Positions 1 through 9,198 of a DNA stretch of 64,000 bases are shown in pieces. The notes beneath the pieces were generated by a model that searched no databases, was not told the origin of the DNA, and worked only from the letters and a program-made list of their open reading frames with translations. The stretch lies in assembly GCF_001263395.1 (NCBI RefSeq), contig NZ_CP011786.1, forward strand, positions 1,116,001-1,180,000, written 5' to 3'. The position numbers and the translations under genes were made by a program. Each line of letters begins with the position of its first letter. Position 1 is the stretch's first letter. The DNA comes from Bifidobacterium actinocoloniiforme DSM 22766 (GTDB lineage Bacteria; Actinomycetota; Actinomycetes; Actinomycetales; Bifidobacteriaceae).

Positions 1-660
1 GAGGGCGACTCCCAGACGGCCCTGCGCATGCTCCACGCGGCCAAGAACCGCTTCGGCCCCACCGACGAGGTGGGCTGTTTCGACATGAGCGGCCAAGGCA
101 TCGAGGAGGTCAAGGACCCGGCCAGGCTCTTCCTGTCCGCCTCAGAGGCCCCAGTCGAAGGCACCTGCGTCACATTCACCCTTGACGGCCACCGCAGCCT
201 ACCCATCGAAATCCAGGCGCTGGTCACCGCGTCAGTCCTGCCCACCCCCCGCCGCAACGCCAATGGCATCGACGCTAACCGACTGGCCATGCTGGCCGCA
301 GTGCTCTACCGGCATGGCAAGGTGAACCTGCTCACCCGCGATTTGTATGTGTCCACAATCGCCGGTGGCCTGGCCAAGGAGCCCGGCTGCGACCTGGCCG
401 TAGCGGCCGCCCTGGCTTCGGCCAACTCGGCCAAGCCGATCGCCAAGACCACCTGCGCCATCGGTGAAATCTCCCTGACCGGCCAAGTGCGCCCGGTCCC
501 CCAGCTGGCCCACCGCTTGAGTGAGGCGGCCCGCCTGGGCTTCACCCGCGCCGTCGTCCCCGTCCACCGGGGCGGCCGCGCGACCAAGCCCTCCGCCGGT
601 TTAGAGGTCATCGAAGTCTCCACCTTGGCCGACGCCTTGGAAGCCCTAGGCGCGCGTTAA
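1..660 (+). CDS. radA: DNA repair protein RadA, C-terminal part (5' end outside window)
   Basis: The reading frame is open from base 1, so the gene begins upstream of the window. The visible 219 residues are the C-terminal Lon-protease-like domain of RadA/Sms, the branch-migration helicase that helps RecA during recombination repair. The family motif KNRFG is present near the start, followed by GCFDM and later IAGGL and GEISLTGQVR, all typical of RadA. The ATPase and zinc-finger parts must lie upstream. The frame ends in TAA at 658-660. The next gene on the same strand is an unrelated cupin after a 68-base gap. Confidence 0.93.
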   Translation, partial: EGDSQTALRMLHAAKNRFGPTDEVGCFDMSGQGIEEVKDPARLFLSASEAPVEGTCVTFTLDGHRSLPIEIQALVTASVLPTPRRNANGIDANRLAMLAAVLYRHGKVNLLTRDLYVSTIAGGLAKEPGCDLAVAAALASANSAKPIAKTTCAIGEISLTGQVRPVPQLAHRLSEAARLGFTRAVVPVHRGGRATKPSAGLEVIEVSTLADALEALGAR

Positions 661-728
661 GCAGTCCCAGGCGTAACGTCCAATGAAGGAACCCACCGCA
701 AGAACCCCACACGAAAGGAAACCCGCAC

Positions 729-1205
729 ATGAGCGTCGAACTGGAATCCATGAGCCCCTACGCCCAGTCCCTGGTCAAGCGCCTGGGCCTGGAACCCCAC
801 CCGGAAGGCGGATGGTACGTGGCTGATTGGCTGAGTCCACGCGAAGACGCACCCTCGGCCCGCCCCCTGAGCTCGCTGATTTACTTCCTGCTGGCCCAGG
901 GCGACGCTTCCGCCTGGCACAAGGTGGACGCGGACGAAATCTGGCTCTGGCACGGCCCCGCGACGGTCCAACTTGAGATCGGCGGCTACGGCGACGCCCC
1001 GGCCCAGGACCAGAACGACCACGAACTCATCACCCTGGGCTCCCAGATCGCCCACGGCGGCTCCACCGACGAGACCACCCCAGTGGGCCATTACGTCGTT
1101 CCCGAAGGTTGCTGGCAGCGAACCCTCCCAGGCTCCGGCGACGCCCTGGTCTCTTGCGTGGTCTCCCCCGGCTTCACTTTCGCAGGTTTTGAGTTGGAGC
1201 AGTAA
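729..1205 (+). CDS. Cupin-fold protein, DUF985 family
   Basis: This 158-residue protein matches the small DUF985 (Cupin_5) family. Visible hallmarks are the N-terminal HPEGGWY segment, SSLIYFLL, the WHKVDADEIW strand pair and a C-terminal VVSPGFTFAGFEL. Family members are single-domain beta-barrels of about 150-170 residues with a possible metal or sugar-nucleotide pocket; the reaction is not established. A ribosome site (AAGGAAA) precedes the ATG by about nine bases. The gene faces the end of cydC and is separated from it by a C11 tract. Confidence 0.8.
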   Translation: MSVELESMSPYAQSLVKRLGLEPHPEGGWYVADWLSPREDAPSARPLSSLIYFLLAQGDASAWHKVDADEIWLWHGPATVQLEIGGYGDAPAQDQNDHELITLGSQIAHGGSTDETTPVGHYVVPEGCWQRTLPGSGDALVSCVVSPGFTFAGFELEQ

Positions 1206-1218
1206 CCCCGTTCCCCTG

Positions 1219-1229
1219 CCCCCCCCCCC
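1219..1229. repeat. Homopolymer C tract (11 C)
   Basis: Eleven consecutive C residues lie between the converging ends of the DUF985 gene and cydC. The tract is downstream of both genes, so it is unlikely to affect their promoters. It is one of four G/C tracts of 11-13 bases in this window. Confidence 0.95.
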
Positions 1230-1341
1230 GACTTAGGCATAGGGGCCTGCCAAGGATTCAGCCCCGTGACCTTCCGCCTGCCGCCGTATGATCGGAGCCT
1301 TGGTAAGCGTCTGCCCAACTCCCCAGCTCCGCCGGCGACCC

Positions 1342-3207
1342 TCAGGCTGAGGTGAGGTCGCCCACGTCGAGCTGATAAAGCTGGCGGAAGCGCGGGTTGT
1401 CCCGGTAGAGCGCAGATGGGGTACCTTGCATGGCGATACGGCCGTCCTCAAGGAAGACCACCTGGTCAGCGCCCTCCAGGCCCTGCAGGTGGTGGGTCAC
1501 CCACAGGAGAGTGCGGCCCGCGGTAGCCTTCATGATCATGGTCATGAGTTCCTGCTCGGTGACAGGGTCCAGGCCTATGGTCGGCTCGTCCAACAGGACG
1601 ATCGGGGTGTCCTTCAGCACGATCCGAGCCAGGGCCAGGCGCTGTCGCTGGCCGCCGGAGAAGCGGGCGCCGCCCTCCTGCACCGGGGTGTCGAGCCCGA
1701 GCGGCAGGGAGTGGACATAGTCGGCCATCTGCACGGCCTCCAAGGCCTGCCAGATTTGCTCATCCGAAGCTTCCGGCTCGCCTAGACGGACGTTCGAGAC
1801 GATTGTGGTGTTGAAGAGGAAAGGCTGCTGGTTCAGGTAGCCGAAGAGACGGGCACGCTCGGATTGAAGGGCTGCGATTGGTTGCCCGTTCACGCTGATC
1901 CGCCCGCTCTGTGGGGCCAGATCGCCCAGCAGCAGTTGCAGGATCGTGGTCTTGCCCTCGCCGGAAGGCCCTAGGAGGGCGATTTTGCTGCCAGCCGGTA
2001 TGCGCAGGGACACGTCATCCAGCAGGGTGGGCTGGCCGGGGCCATAGGCGAAGGTCACGTGATCGAAGTCGATCGAAGCCACAGGCTCCTTGAGCATAAC
2101 CTGCTCGATGGGCGCGCTCTGGCGGGCCTCCACCCTCGCGGTCAAGCCGTTCAAGTGGCCCAGGGAGTCGGTGTAAAGCGGAACCTCCGCGACGGCTTGG
2201 GATACGACGATGAAGCAATCGATCAGTGGGAAAAGGCTCAACACCACGGCCGCAGCGTAGTCAGCGAGCGAATCGGAGGAGGTGAGCGTCAGTTGGCTGC
2301 CCGCCAGCAGGCCAACCACCATGATGCCGAATATCATCTGGATGGCGAAATTACGCCAGCGCTCGAAGCGTTTTTGCTGCAACTGGCTGTCCATCACACG
2401 GCTGAAATCCTCGGCCCCGGTGGCGGTGAACTCGCCGTGGCGGTGGGTGATGACCCAGTCGGACAAGCCAAGGTAGCTCTCGGTCACCTGCGTGTACTCG
2501 TCTTGCTGCCGGGCCTTCTCCAGCGCGTAGTGGCCGTCCGCGAAAGCCAGGGAGACCAGCGGGATCAGGATCAGAATCAGCGCGAAGAGGCTGAAGAGCA
2601 GGAGGGAGGCCTGCCAGGAGAACACACCGACGGCTATGGTGACCACCAACCACATGAGGTAGGCGACGACGGTAGGGAAGATGGTGCGCAGATAGAAGTT
2701 CTCCAGGTGGTCCAGGTCGTCGGCCAGCATCGAGAGGACGGTGCCGGTGCGCTCGTGCTCGGTCAAGAAGGAGGCGTCCTTGGACAGGGTGCGGTAGAGC
2801 TGCACGCGCAGCTTGGAGACCACGCGCAAGACCCAATCGTGGCTGCGGGTGCGCTCCAAGTACTTGAACGTGGGCCTGCCGATACCGAAGGCCCGGGTCA
2901 GGACGATCGGCACGTAGACCACGAAGATGTTGTAGGGATGGCGGGCCGAACGGCTAATCAGGAAACCGGAGGTGAACATGAGCCCGGCGGCGCACACGAA
3001 GGTGATGGTCCCCAGGAAGAAAATCAGGGCGAGCAGGCCCTTATTGAGCTTCAGATAAGGCCAGAACCAGTGATCCTTGCGCCAGGCGGCAAGATAGTCG
3101 GGGCGGGACCGGCGCTGCTCTTGCGGCTCGGACTGGGCCGGCCGGGTCTGCGCGGTCAGCTGGCTGGGCTCGGGGCCGTTGAAAGGCTTAGTCGAGGTAT
3201 CCGGCAA
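1342..3207 (-). CDS. cydC: Heterodimeric thiol-reductant ABC exporter subunit CydC
   Basis: CydC is half of the CydDC ABC transporter, which exports cysteine and glutathione (and handles haem) across the membrane and is needed to assemble cytochrome bd. The 621-residue protein has a membrane domain with helices from about residue 55 to 345 and a nucleotide-binding domain. Walker A (GPSGEGKT) is near residues 413-420, the signature SGGQR near 517-521 and Walker B (VLLDEP) near 537-542. Its start overlaps the end of cydD by 20 bases, so the two are translationally coupled. It is the last gene of the ndh-cydABDC run. The first 45 residues are a hydrophilic extension. Confidence 0.92.
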   Translation of the reverse strand: MPDTSTKPFNGPEPSQLTAQTRPAQSEPQEQRRSRPDYLAAWRKDHWFWPYLKLNKGLLALIFFLGTITFVCAAGLMFTSGFLISRSARHPYNIFVVYVPIVLTRAFGIGRPTFKYLERTRSHDWVLRVVSKLRVQLYRTLSKDASFLTEHERTGTVLSMLADDLDHLENFYLRTIFPTVVAYLMWLVVTIAVGVFSWQASLLLFSLFALILILIPLVSLAFADGHYALEKARQQDEYTQVTESYLGLSDWVITHRHGEFTATGAEDFSRVMDSQLQQKRFERWRNFAIQMIFGIMVVGLLAGSQLTLTSSDSLADYAAAVVLSLFPLIDCFIVVSQAVAEVPLYTDSLGHLNGLTARVEARQSAPIEQVMLKEPVASIDFDHVTFAYGPGQPTLLDDVSLRIPAGSKIALLGPSGEGKTTILQLLLGDLAPQSGRISVNGQPIAALQSERARLFGYLNQQPFLFNTTIVSNVRLGEPEASDEQIWQALEAVQMADYVHSLPLGLDTPVQEGGARFSGGQRQRLALARIVLKDTPIVLLDEPTIGLDPVTEQELMTMIMKATAGRTLLWVTHHLQGLEGADQVVFLEDGRIAMQGTPSALYRDNPRFRQLYQLDVGDLTSA

Positions 3208-5026
3208 TCTGATTGCCTCCCATCCGCTCGATCAACTGGTCCAGAGGCCCGCCTTGGCCGATCAAATCCTTTGGCGCGCCCTGGGCAGCTATCCGCCCCT
3301 GGTCCAGCATGATGACCTGGTCCGCGTCCGCAAGCCAGTGCAAGCGGTGGGTAGCGAAGATGACCAGGTGCCCCTCCATGATCGGCAAAAGGGTCTGCTT
3401 CAAGTCGTACTCGGTCTCGATGTCCAAATGGGCGGTCGGCTCATCGAAGAGCAGGATTTCACGGGTGGAGTCCAGCAGCACACGGGCCAAGGATATGCGC
3501 TGGGCCTGGCCGCCGGAGATGCCCCGGTGCCCCTCCCCTATCTGAGTGCCCAGACCCTCAGGCAGGACGCCCAGCCAGTCGTCCAAACCGGCTTGGGTAG
3601 CTGCTTGGGCGATGGCCGAATCGTCGGCCTCCTGGGCGTAGAAACGAATGTTGTCGGCTATGGAGCCGGAGAAAATATAAGGGTCCTGCGGAATGTAGGC
3701 GATATGCCGCTGCCAGGACGGTGCGTTGAAGTGGCCCATGCTTCGCCCGTCCAACTCGATCGAGCCGGAGGACGGGGCGTTGAAGCCAGCCAGCAGTTGC
3801 ACCAGGGTGGACTTGCCGGCGCCGGAACGGCCGATGACCGCCACCTTGCTGTAACCCTTGAGGGTAAAGCCCAAATCGGTCAGCGCGGGCTCTATCGGCT
3901 CGGAAGCCTCCTGCTCCCCTTCCTTCGAGGCGGCCGGGTTCTTACTGGAGGAAGCGGCCTTCCCCGCAGGCACCACGGCGTCCGCTTGGGGCTTGGTTGG
4001 ATAAGTGAAGTTCAGGCCGCGCACGGTCAGCTGGCTGTCCTCGCCCCAGCCGTCCCAGTCCAAACGGTCGTCTTGCTTGGGCTCGGGCTGGGACAGGAGG
4101 TCCTGCATGTCCGTCAAGGCGTTCTTGCCGTCCAGGGTGGCGTGGTAGTCGTCGCCGAACTGCCGGATGGGCAGGAAGTAATCAGGCGCCAGAATCAGGG
4201 CCAGCAGGGAAGGGAAGAGGTCAGCCGTGCCGTCAATCAGCCGGTTGCCTAAGAATACGGCCATCATCGCTATGGCCAAGGTGGTGAAGAAGTCAAGCGC
4301 GAACGTAGAGGTCAGCGCCACACGAATCACCGACATGGTGCGTTTACGGAACCGGTCGGATGTCGATTCGATCTCGCTCTCGTACTCCTCGCTGATGCCC
4401 AGCATTTTGAGCGTGGGCAGCCCCAGGATCGTGTCGACGAAGCGGGTGTTGAGCTTACGGAACTGAGCGTACTGCTTGTTGGAGCGATCACGGGCGGCCA
4501 GGCCCAGGATCGCCAGGAAGAAGAAGAGCAGGGGCAGCATGCATAGCAGGATGATCCCGCTCAAGGGGCTTTGGCTCCAGATAAGCACCAGGGTGATCAG
4601 CGGGATGAAGGTCATGTCCATCATCTTGGGCAGGACCGTCTGGATATAGGTCTTGACCTCGTCGAGCCCGTCGATCAGCATGGTGACCGCGGAGCCTGTG
4701 CCCCGTTGGGTCAGAGCCGCCGGACCCAAGCGAAAGACTTTCTCCTGCACTTGCGGGCGCAACTGCCGGACTGCGCCATCCGCGTAGGAGGTGGCCATGC
4801 GTTGCTTGGCCACCTCGATCAGTTGGCGGACCGTGAAAGCGACCAGGAAGGCAAGGGCGGGCAGCAACAGGGCGGACATGGGCCGCCTGTGCCAAATGCG
4901 CACCAGGGCCCAGGTCAACCCTGCCGCTTGCCCTGAAATGGCCGCCCCTTGAAGGATGGAGAGCAAGGCCAAAGCCAGCATCTCCCGCCTGATACCGGCG
5001 AACCGAAAAAGGCTCTTATCAATCAA
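3188..5026 (-). CDS. cydD: Heterodimeric thiol-reductant ABC exporter subunit CydD
   Basis: CydD pairs with CydC to form the exporter required for cytochrome bd maturation. The 612-residue protein carries an ABC membrane domain (about residues 15-295) and an ATPase domain with Walker A GRSGAGKS near 399-406, signature ISGGQAQR and Walker B LLFDEPTAHLD. A Ser/Ala/Glu-rich insert near residues 350-382 splits the first strands of the ATPase domain and is not usual in the family. The start codon is TTG at 5026, supported by GGAAGG eight bases upstream and no better in-frame start. It follows cydB by 53 bases. Confidence 0.9.
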   Translation of the reverse strand: MIDKSLFRFAGIRREMLALALLSILQGAAISGQAAGLTWALVRIWHRRPMSALLLPALAFLVAFTVRQLIEVAKQRMATSYADGAVRQLRPQVQEKVFRLGPAALTQRGTGSAVTMLIDGLDEVKTYIQTVLPKMMDMTFIPLITLVLIWSQSPLSGIILLCMLPLLFFFLAILGLAARDRSNKQYAQFRKLNTRFVDTILGLPTLKMLGISEEYESEIESTSDRFRKRTMSVIRVALTSTFALDFFTTLAIAMMAVFLGNRLIDGTADLFPSLLALILAPDYFLPIRQFGDDYHATLDGKNALTDMQDLLSQPEPKQDDRLDWDGWGEDSQLTVRGLNFTYPTKPQADAVVPAGKAASSSKNPAASKEGEQEASEPIEPALTDLGFTLKGYSKVAVIGRSGAGKSTLVQLLAGFNAPSSGSIELDGRSMGHFNAPSWQRHIAYIPQDPYIFSGSIADNIRFYAQEADDSAIAQAATQAGLDDWLGVLPEGLGTQIGEGHRGISGGQAQRISLARVLLDSTREILLFDEPTAHLDIETEYDLKQTLLPIMEGHLVIFATHRLHWLADADQVIMLDQGRIAAQGAPKDLIGQGGPLDQLIERMGGNQIAGYLD

Positions 5027-5079
5027 AGGGCATGCCTTCCCAGGTTGTAATCAACGTTCGCGCCAAGCTGCGACCTGCC

Positions 5080-6120
5080 TCAGCCAGCCACGACCGCCGG
5101 ACGCACGTCAGTCATGCTCACATCGTCGGAGACGAGGCGCTTGCGCTGGATGAAGTAGGACCAGATGAAGTAGGCCAGCATAATGGGCAGGAAGATGCAC
5201 AGCACGATGGTCATGATCTTCAAGGTGTAGGGCGAAGCGGCGGCGTCCTTGATCAGCAGGTCCTTCGACGGATCCGTCGCCACCATGACTCGGGGGAAGA
5301 TGCCGTTGAAAATCCAAGCGATCAGGGCCATCAGCGTCACGCCAGTCGCGGTGAAAGCGTAACCGCCCCGCTTCTTGAAGGTGCTGACATGACCGCAAAT
5401 CGTGGCCGCCAGAATCACAACGGTCAGCAACCAAGTGCTGACAGGACGCAAGCGGTAGAAGTCGGTCATGAACATGGCCAGGACCACGAAGATCACCAGG
5501 GCCGGGTAAGCGATCCAGTAGAGCTTCTCCGAGGTGTTGAGCATCCGGCGGGAGTCGCCAGGCCCCAGCTTCAGGCTCAGGAAGTGCAGGCCATGCAGGA
5601 AGCAGAAGAATACGACCGCTACCCCACCGACCACTGAGAGCCAGTTGAAGACGCCGAAGAAACCGACCCAGGCGTTGCCTTGGTCATCCATGGGAACGCC
5701 CTGGATGAAGGAGGTCAGCATCATGCCCAGGAAGAAGGGCGCGAAGAAGGAGCCAATGAAGTTGGCCCACTGCCATACGCCCCTCTCCCGGTCCGTAATC
5801 GCGTTGTTGGCGAACTCGAATGATACGCCGCGTAGGATCAGCGCCACCAAGACCAGGAAGAGCAGGAGGTAATAACCGGAGAAGAGGGAGGCGTACCACA
5901 GGGGGAAGGCCGCGAACATGGCGCCGCCAGCCGTGATCAGCCAAACCTCATTACCGTCCCAATGGGGGCCGATGGCCCGCATGAAGAGCGCTCGTTCGTC
6001 ACCGTCCCTCGCCAGGAAGCGGGTCGCCATGCCCACGCCGAAGTCAAAGCCCTCCAGCAAAAGGAACCCGGCGAAGAGCAGACCGATAACGAAGAACCAC
6101 ATACCTTGCAGGAAGCTCAT
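5080..6120 (-). CDS. cydB: Cytochrome d ubiquinol oxidase subunit II
   Basis: CydB is the second membrane subunit of cytochrome bd, which oxidises quinol and reduces oxygen to water. The 346-residue protein has the family N-terminus (LQGMWFFVIGLLFAGFLLLEGFDFGVG) with the GFDFGVG motif, the WDGNEVWL motif near residue 53, and about eight hydrophobic helices. Its ATG overlaps the TGA of cydA in an ATGA arrangement, so translation is coupled. The length is within the normal range for the family. Confidence 0.95.
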   Translation of the reverse strand: MSFLQGMWFFVIGLLFAGFLLLEGFDFGVGMATRFLARDGDERALFMRAIGPHWDGNEVWLITAGGAMFAAFPLWYASLFSGYYLLLFLVLVALILRGVSFEFANNAITDRERGVWQWANFIGSFFAPFFLGMMLTSFIQGVPMDDQGNAWVGFFGVFNWLSVVGGVAVVFFCFLHGLHFLSLKLGPGDSRRMLNTSEKLYWIAYPALVIFVVLAMFMTDFYRLRPVSTWLLTVVILAATICGHVSTFKKRGGYAFTATGVTLMALIAWIFNGIFPRVMVATDPSKDLLIKDAAASPYTLKIMTIVLCIFLPIMLAYFIWSYFIQRKRLVSDDVSMTDVRPAVVAG

Positions 6121-7604
6121 GCTAATGCCACCTTCCTTTCAGCGGCGCCGGACACATGGGCGGCAGACTCGTCACCCTGGTCCGTCTCATAATAAGGACC
6201 CTGATGGAGGACGCGGCGGGTGTAGAAGACCATCACCAAGCCCAGGACCAGGAAGAGCAGGAAGTAGACGATCACCGAAAAGAGGACCTCAGGCGCCGTG
6301 GTCGTCGGTGAGACAGCGTCCGCGATTGTCTGATAACCGTACACGATCCAGGGGTAGCGGCCCATCTCCGTAACCATCCAACCCGAAGTGCTGGCCAGGA
6401 AGGGAGCGAAGGTCAGGATGCCCATCACCCACAGCTTCCATCGGCTGGTCCACATGGTGTTCTTTTTCTTCCGTGTGAACCAAAGCACCAGAGCCGACAC
6501 CACCGCAAAGGCGAAGCCGATGCCCGCCATCATTCTGAAGACCCAGAAGAGCGTGGTGGTCGGCAGGTAGTAGTTCATATCCTTGCCGAACTTGGCGTCA
6601 TACTTGGAGTGCAGCTCCTGGTTGACCGCGTCCATGCCCTTGACCGAACCGGACTCCTTGCCGTAGTAGAGCATAGAGCCAAAGCCAGGCACCTCCACGG
6701 CCTTCTCGACCTTGTGGTCCTTCTCGTTAATCAAGGCCACGGCCTGCCAGGGGGCGGGGTCGCCGGTGTTGTCGTAGATGCCTTCGATGGCGGCCAGTTT
6801 CATCGGCTGATCATTGACGATGAACTTGCCTTGGAGGTCGCCGTAAAACACCACGCAGCAAGCGCCAATCAGACCGATGACGGCACCCACGCGCAGGGAG
6901 CGGGTGAACAGATCAACCTTGGCGGCCTTGACGCCGTCTACCTCGACAGCGGCGACATCCTTCTTGTTCTTGACGTGCATGCGCAGCAGGCTCCAGGCCG
7001 AGCAGCCCATGACGACGAAAGCGCCGGTGCAGACAGCGGCGAAGAAGACGTGCGGGAACTCAACCCACAGCTGCGGGTTGCGCAGCAGGTCGGCGAAGCT
7101 GGTCAAGCGCACGTGGCCGGTCTCCTTGTTGATCTCAAAGGCGACGGGGTGCTGCATGAAGGAGTTGGCGGTGAGAATCCAGATGGCGGAGATGATGGAG
7201 CCCGCATTGGTCAGCCACATGAAGACCATATGCCAGACGGGCTTGAACCGATCCCAAGTGAACATCCACACGCCGATGAAGGTCGATTCGAGGAAGAAAG
7301 CCACAAGCGCCTCGATGGCCAGAGGGGCTCCGAAAATATCGCCCATGAAGCGGGAGTAGTTCGACCAATTCATGCCGAACTGGAACTCCTGGATGATACC
7401 TGTGACAACCCCGACGGCGAAGGAGAGCAGGAAAACCTTGCCCCAGAACTTCGTCATCGTCTTATACACTTCCTTCTTGGTCACCACGTACATGGTTTCC
7501 ATGATGGCCACGGCCAGGCCTACACCGATGGTCATCGGCACGAAGAAGAAGTGGTATACGGTTGTCATCGCGAACTGAAGTCGCGATAACGTCAACACAC
7601 TCAT
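6117..7604 (-). CDS. cydA: Cytochrome bd ubiquinol oxidase subunit I
   Basis: CydA carries the quinol site and the haems of cytochrome bd oxidase. The 495-residue protein shows the conserved RLQFAMTTVYHFFFVP start (His 18 as the haem b595 ligand by family analogy), the GRYPW motif after GWMVTEM, and the acidic residues of EFQFGMNWSNYSRFMGDIFG. The region between helices VI and VII is short, as in the CIO-like, short Q-loop branch. A good ribosome site lies just upstream (AAGGAAGGAAATG). With ndh and cydB it forms an electron path from NADH through quinone to oxygen, which fits tolerance of or use of oxygen. Confidence 0.95.
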   Translation of the reverse strand: MSVLTLSRLQFAMTTVYHFFFVPMTIGVGLAVAIMETMYVVTKKEVYKTMTKFWGKVFLLSFAVGVVTGIIQEFQFGMNWSNYSRFMGDIFGAPLAIEALVAFFLESTFIGVWMFTWDRFKPVWHMVFMWLTNAGSIISAIWILTANSFMQHPVAFEINKETGHVRLTSFADLLRNPQLWVEFPHVFFAAVCTGAFVVMGCSAWSLLRMHVKNKKDVAAVEVDGVKAAKVDLFTRSLRVGAVIGLIGACCVVFYGDLQGKFIVNDQPMKLAAIEGIYDNTGDPAPWQAVALINEKDHKVEKAVEVPGFGSMLYYGKESGSVKGMDAVNQELHSKYDAKFGKDMNYYLPTTTLFWVFRMMAGIGFAFAVVSALVLWFTRKKKNTMWTSRWKLWVMGILTFAPFLASTSGWMVTEMGRYPWIVYGYQTIADAVSPTTTAPEVLFSVIVYFLLFLVLGLVMVFYTRRVLHQGPYYETDQGDESAAHVSGAAERKVALA

Positions 7605-7664
7605 TTCCTTCCTTCCCTTCTCTGTAATACTTCGGAAGAATTGTCAGGGGCAGCAAGTGGGCTG

Positions 7665-8840
7665 TCAGTTGTTTCCTAATACTGTTTTCACGTCGGCAAC
7701 CTCAAGCACTGAGCGGTCGTTGACCATCTTCTTAACGATGCCAACAATCCAACCCTTGAGCTTCCAGTGTCCCATGAAATCGATCTGGGCCACGCCGACC
7801 TTGGGGCCCAGGGAGCATACCGTGCCCACGCTCTTGAAGGAGAACTTGCCGGTAGGTCGCCCGGTCAGCTCGGCGACCACATTCGCGGCCGCGCAGTCGG
7901 CTTGGGCGATCGAGACCTGGGCGGTGGTCGGATAGGGCCGACCACTGGAGGGGTCCAACACCGCGCTGACATCACCGATCAGGAATTCCCTGGGATTGCC
8001 CTCCACGCTCAGGTCGTCTTGGACGACCACGCGATTGCGCTTGCTTGAGTAACCGGAAGCGGGAATCACGCTGCTGCCCTTGACGCCAGTAGCCCAAATG
8101 ATGGTATTGGCGGAGAAGGTGGCGTCATTGCTGACCACCTGTCCGGGGCGAATGGCGGTAATGGGCGTGGAAGTGTGGAAGACGACGCCGTGCCGGCGCA
8201 GATAGTCAGTGGCCCAGTCGGCCAGCTTGCGATCGAACATGGGCAGGATCTTGTCAGCGGCCTCGATGCAGCCGATCTTGACCTTCTCCATGGGGAAGTC
8301 GTAGCGCTTGGCCAACTCCGGCAGTCGGTAGACGAGCTCGCCCAAGTACTCGATGCTGGTGAATCCGGCCCCGCACACCAGGATGCTCAGGTCCAGGTCG
8401 TCACCGCTGGTGCGGTAACGGGCCAGGGTCTCCTCCAGGTGACGGCGGGCGGCCAAGGCCGTGTCCACGTCGACCAGAGGCAGGCTGTTCTCCTCAACGC
8501 CTTCGATGCCGAAGCTTTCGGACTCGAATCCGAGCGCATTGAGCAAGTAGTCATAGGCGATGGGCGGATGGGACTTGAGGAAGACCTGGTGGCCTTCCCT
8601 GTCCACGCGCTCCACTTCGTCAATCACCACGTTCACCTTCTTGGGGACCGCCGTCGCCATGGGGAAGCAGATGTCGGCCTCCTCCTTAGTGCCAGCGGCC
8701 AGCTGGTGCAGTTGGGTGGACTGGTAGTGGTAGGGATGCTTGTTCACCAGTACGATGCGCGCTGGGACTTTGGCATGAGCGAGTTTCCTCGCAGCGCGCA
8801 AACCTGCGTACCCGCCACCCAACACGGCAATCGTTGTCAT
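7665..8840 (-). CDS. ndh: Type II NADH:quinone oxidoreductase
   Basis: This 391-residue flavoprotein belongs to the NDH-2/FAD pyridine-nucleotide-disulphide family. The N-terminal FAD-binding fold starts with VLGGGYAGLRAARKL (GxGxxG type), a second dinucleotide fold lies near residues 150-180 (LVCGAGFTSIEYLGEL), and the FAD-contact block GDVSAVLDPSSGRPYPTTAQVSIAQA is near residue 300. NDH-2 oxidises NADH without pumping protons and passes electrons to quinone. It is the first gene of the run that continues into cydABDC after a 60-base gap, so it is the probable electron donor branch for the bd oxidase. Confidence 0.88.
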   Translation of the reverse strand: MTTIAVLGGGYAGLRAARKLAHAKVPARIVLVNKHPYHYQSTQLHQLAAGTKEEADICFPMATAVPKKVNVVIDEVERVDREGHQVFLKSHPPIAYDYLLNALGFESESFGIEGVEENSLPLVDVDTALAARRHLEETLARYRTSGDDLDLSILVCGAGFTSIEYLGELVYRLPELAKRYDFPMEKVKIGCIEAADKILPMFDRKLADWATDYLRRHGVVFHTSTPITAIRPGQVVSNDATFSANTIIWATGVKGSSVIPASGYSSKRNRVVVQDDLSVEGNPREFLIGDVSAVLDPSSGRPYPTTAQVSIAQADCAAANVVAELTGRPTGKFSFKSVGTVCSLGPKVGVAQIDFMGHWKLKGWIVGIVKKMVNDRSVLEVADVKTVLGNN

Positions 8841-8944
8841 AAGTTCCTACCTTTGCTTGCGCTTCGCTGTCGCAGCATTCGGGCGTACTCCTACCGGGAC
8901 CAACGCCTCGGCAGAGGCAGCCCGGCCGCTGTAGATATGACTCC

Positions 8945-8974
8945 AGTATATAAGAAAGTAAAGGTTTTGAACAA
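8945..8974 (-). promoter_or_regulatory. Probable promoter for ndh-cydABDC
   Basis: On the minus strand TTGTTC (8969-8974) and TATACT (8945-8950) are separated by 18 bases, a fair match to a sigma-A type -35/-10 pair. It lies about 105 bases upstream of the ndh start. The region is much richer in A and T than its surroundings. This is a sequence-pattern call only. Confidence 0.45.
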
Positions 8975-9143
8975 TGCTGAGGGCGCGAAACCCGCAAAAT
9001 GCGAGTATTTTGTAGTGAACACCACATTTCCCCTTGGGCCGCCAGCGCAGAAGCGCCCGCGCAGCCTGTGCCCCCAAGGAAGAACGGAGACGTTCCCGCT
9101 CCCTGCTGGGTGCACCAACGCCTGGGCGAAAGGGCTTAGTACA
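8975..9143. other. Intergenic region without a recognised gene
   Basis: The space between the ndh promoter and the tRNA-Gln terminator contains no frame with a credible ribosome site or family motif. No RNA family was recognised in it. Confidence 0.5.
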
Positions 9144-9175
9144 CAAAAAGCTGGCCCGTTTTCACGGAACCAGCT
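9144..9175 (-). terminator. Rho-independent terminator after tRNA-Gln
   Basis: Read on the minus strand, AGCTGG pairs with CCAGCT, with further pairing CCGT/ACGG inside, and is followed by a run of five T. It lies about 25 bases beyond the tRNA-Gln 3' end, so it should end the gltX/tRNA transcript or a separate tRNA transcript. Confidence 0.75.
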
Positions 9176-9198
9176 GCGTATCGCGCTTATGCGCTTCA

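Noticed and set aside
2059-3312. Plus-strand open frame of 417 codons opposite cydC
   Set aside because: It mirrors the codons of cydC/cydD on the other strand, is rich in Gly/Gln/Asp/His of the antisense type, and has no ribosome site or family motif.
6609-7589. Plus-strand open frame of 326 codons opposite cydA
   Set aside because: cydA has all family motifs; the antisense frame is His/Gly/Glu-rich without recognisable structure.
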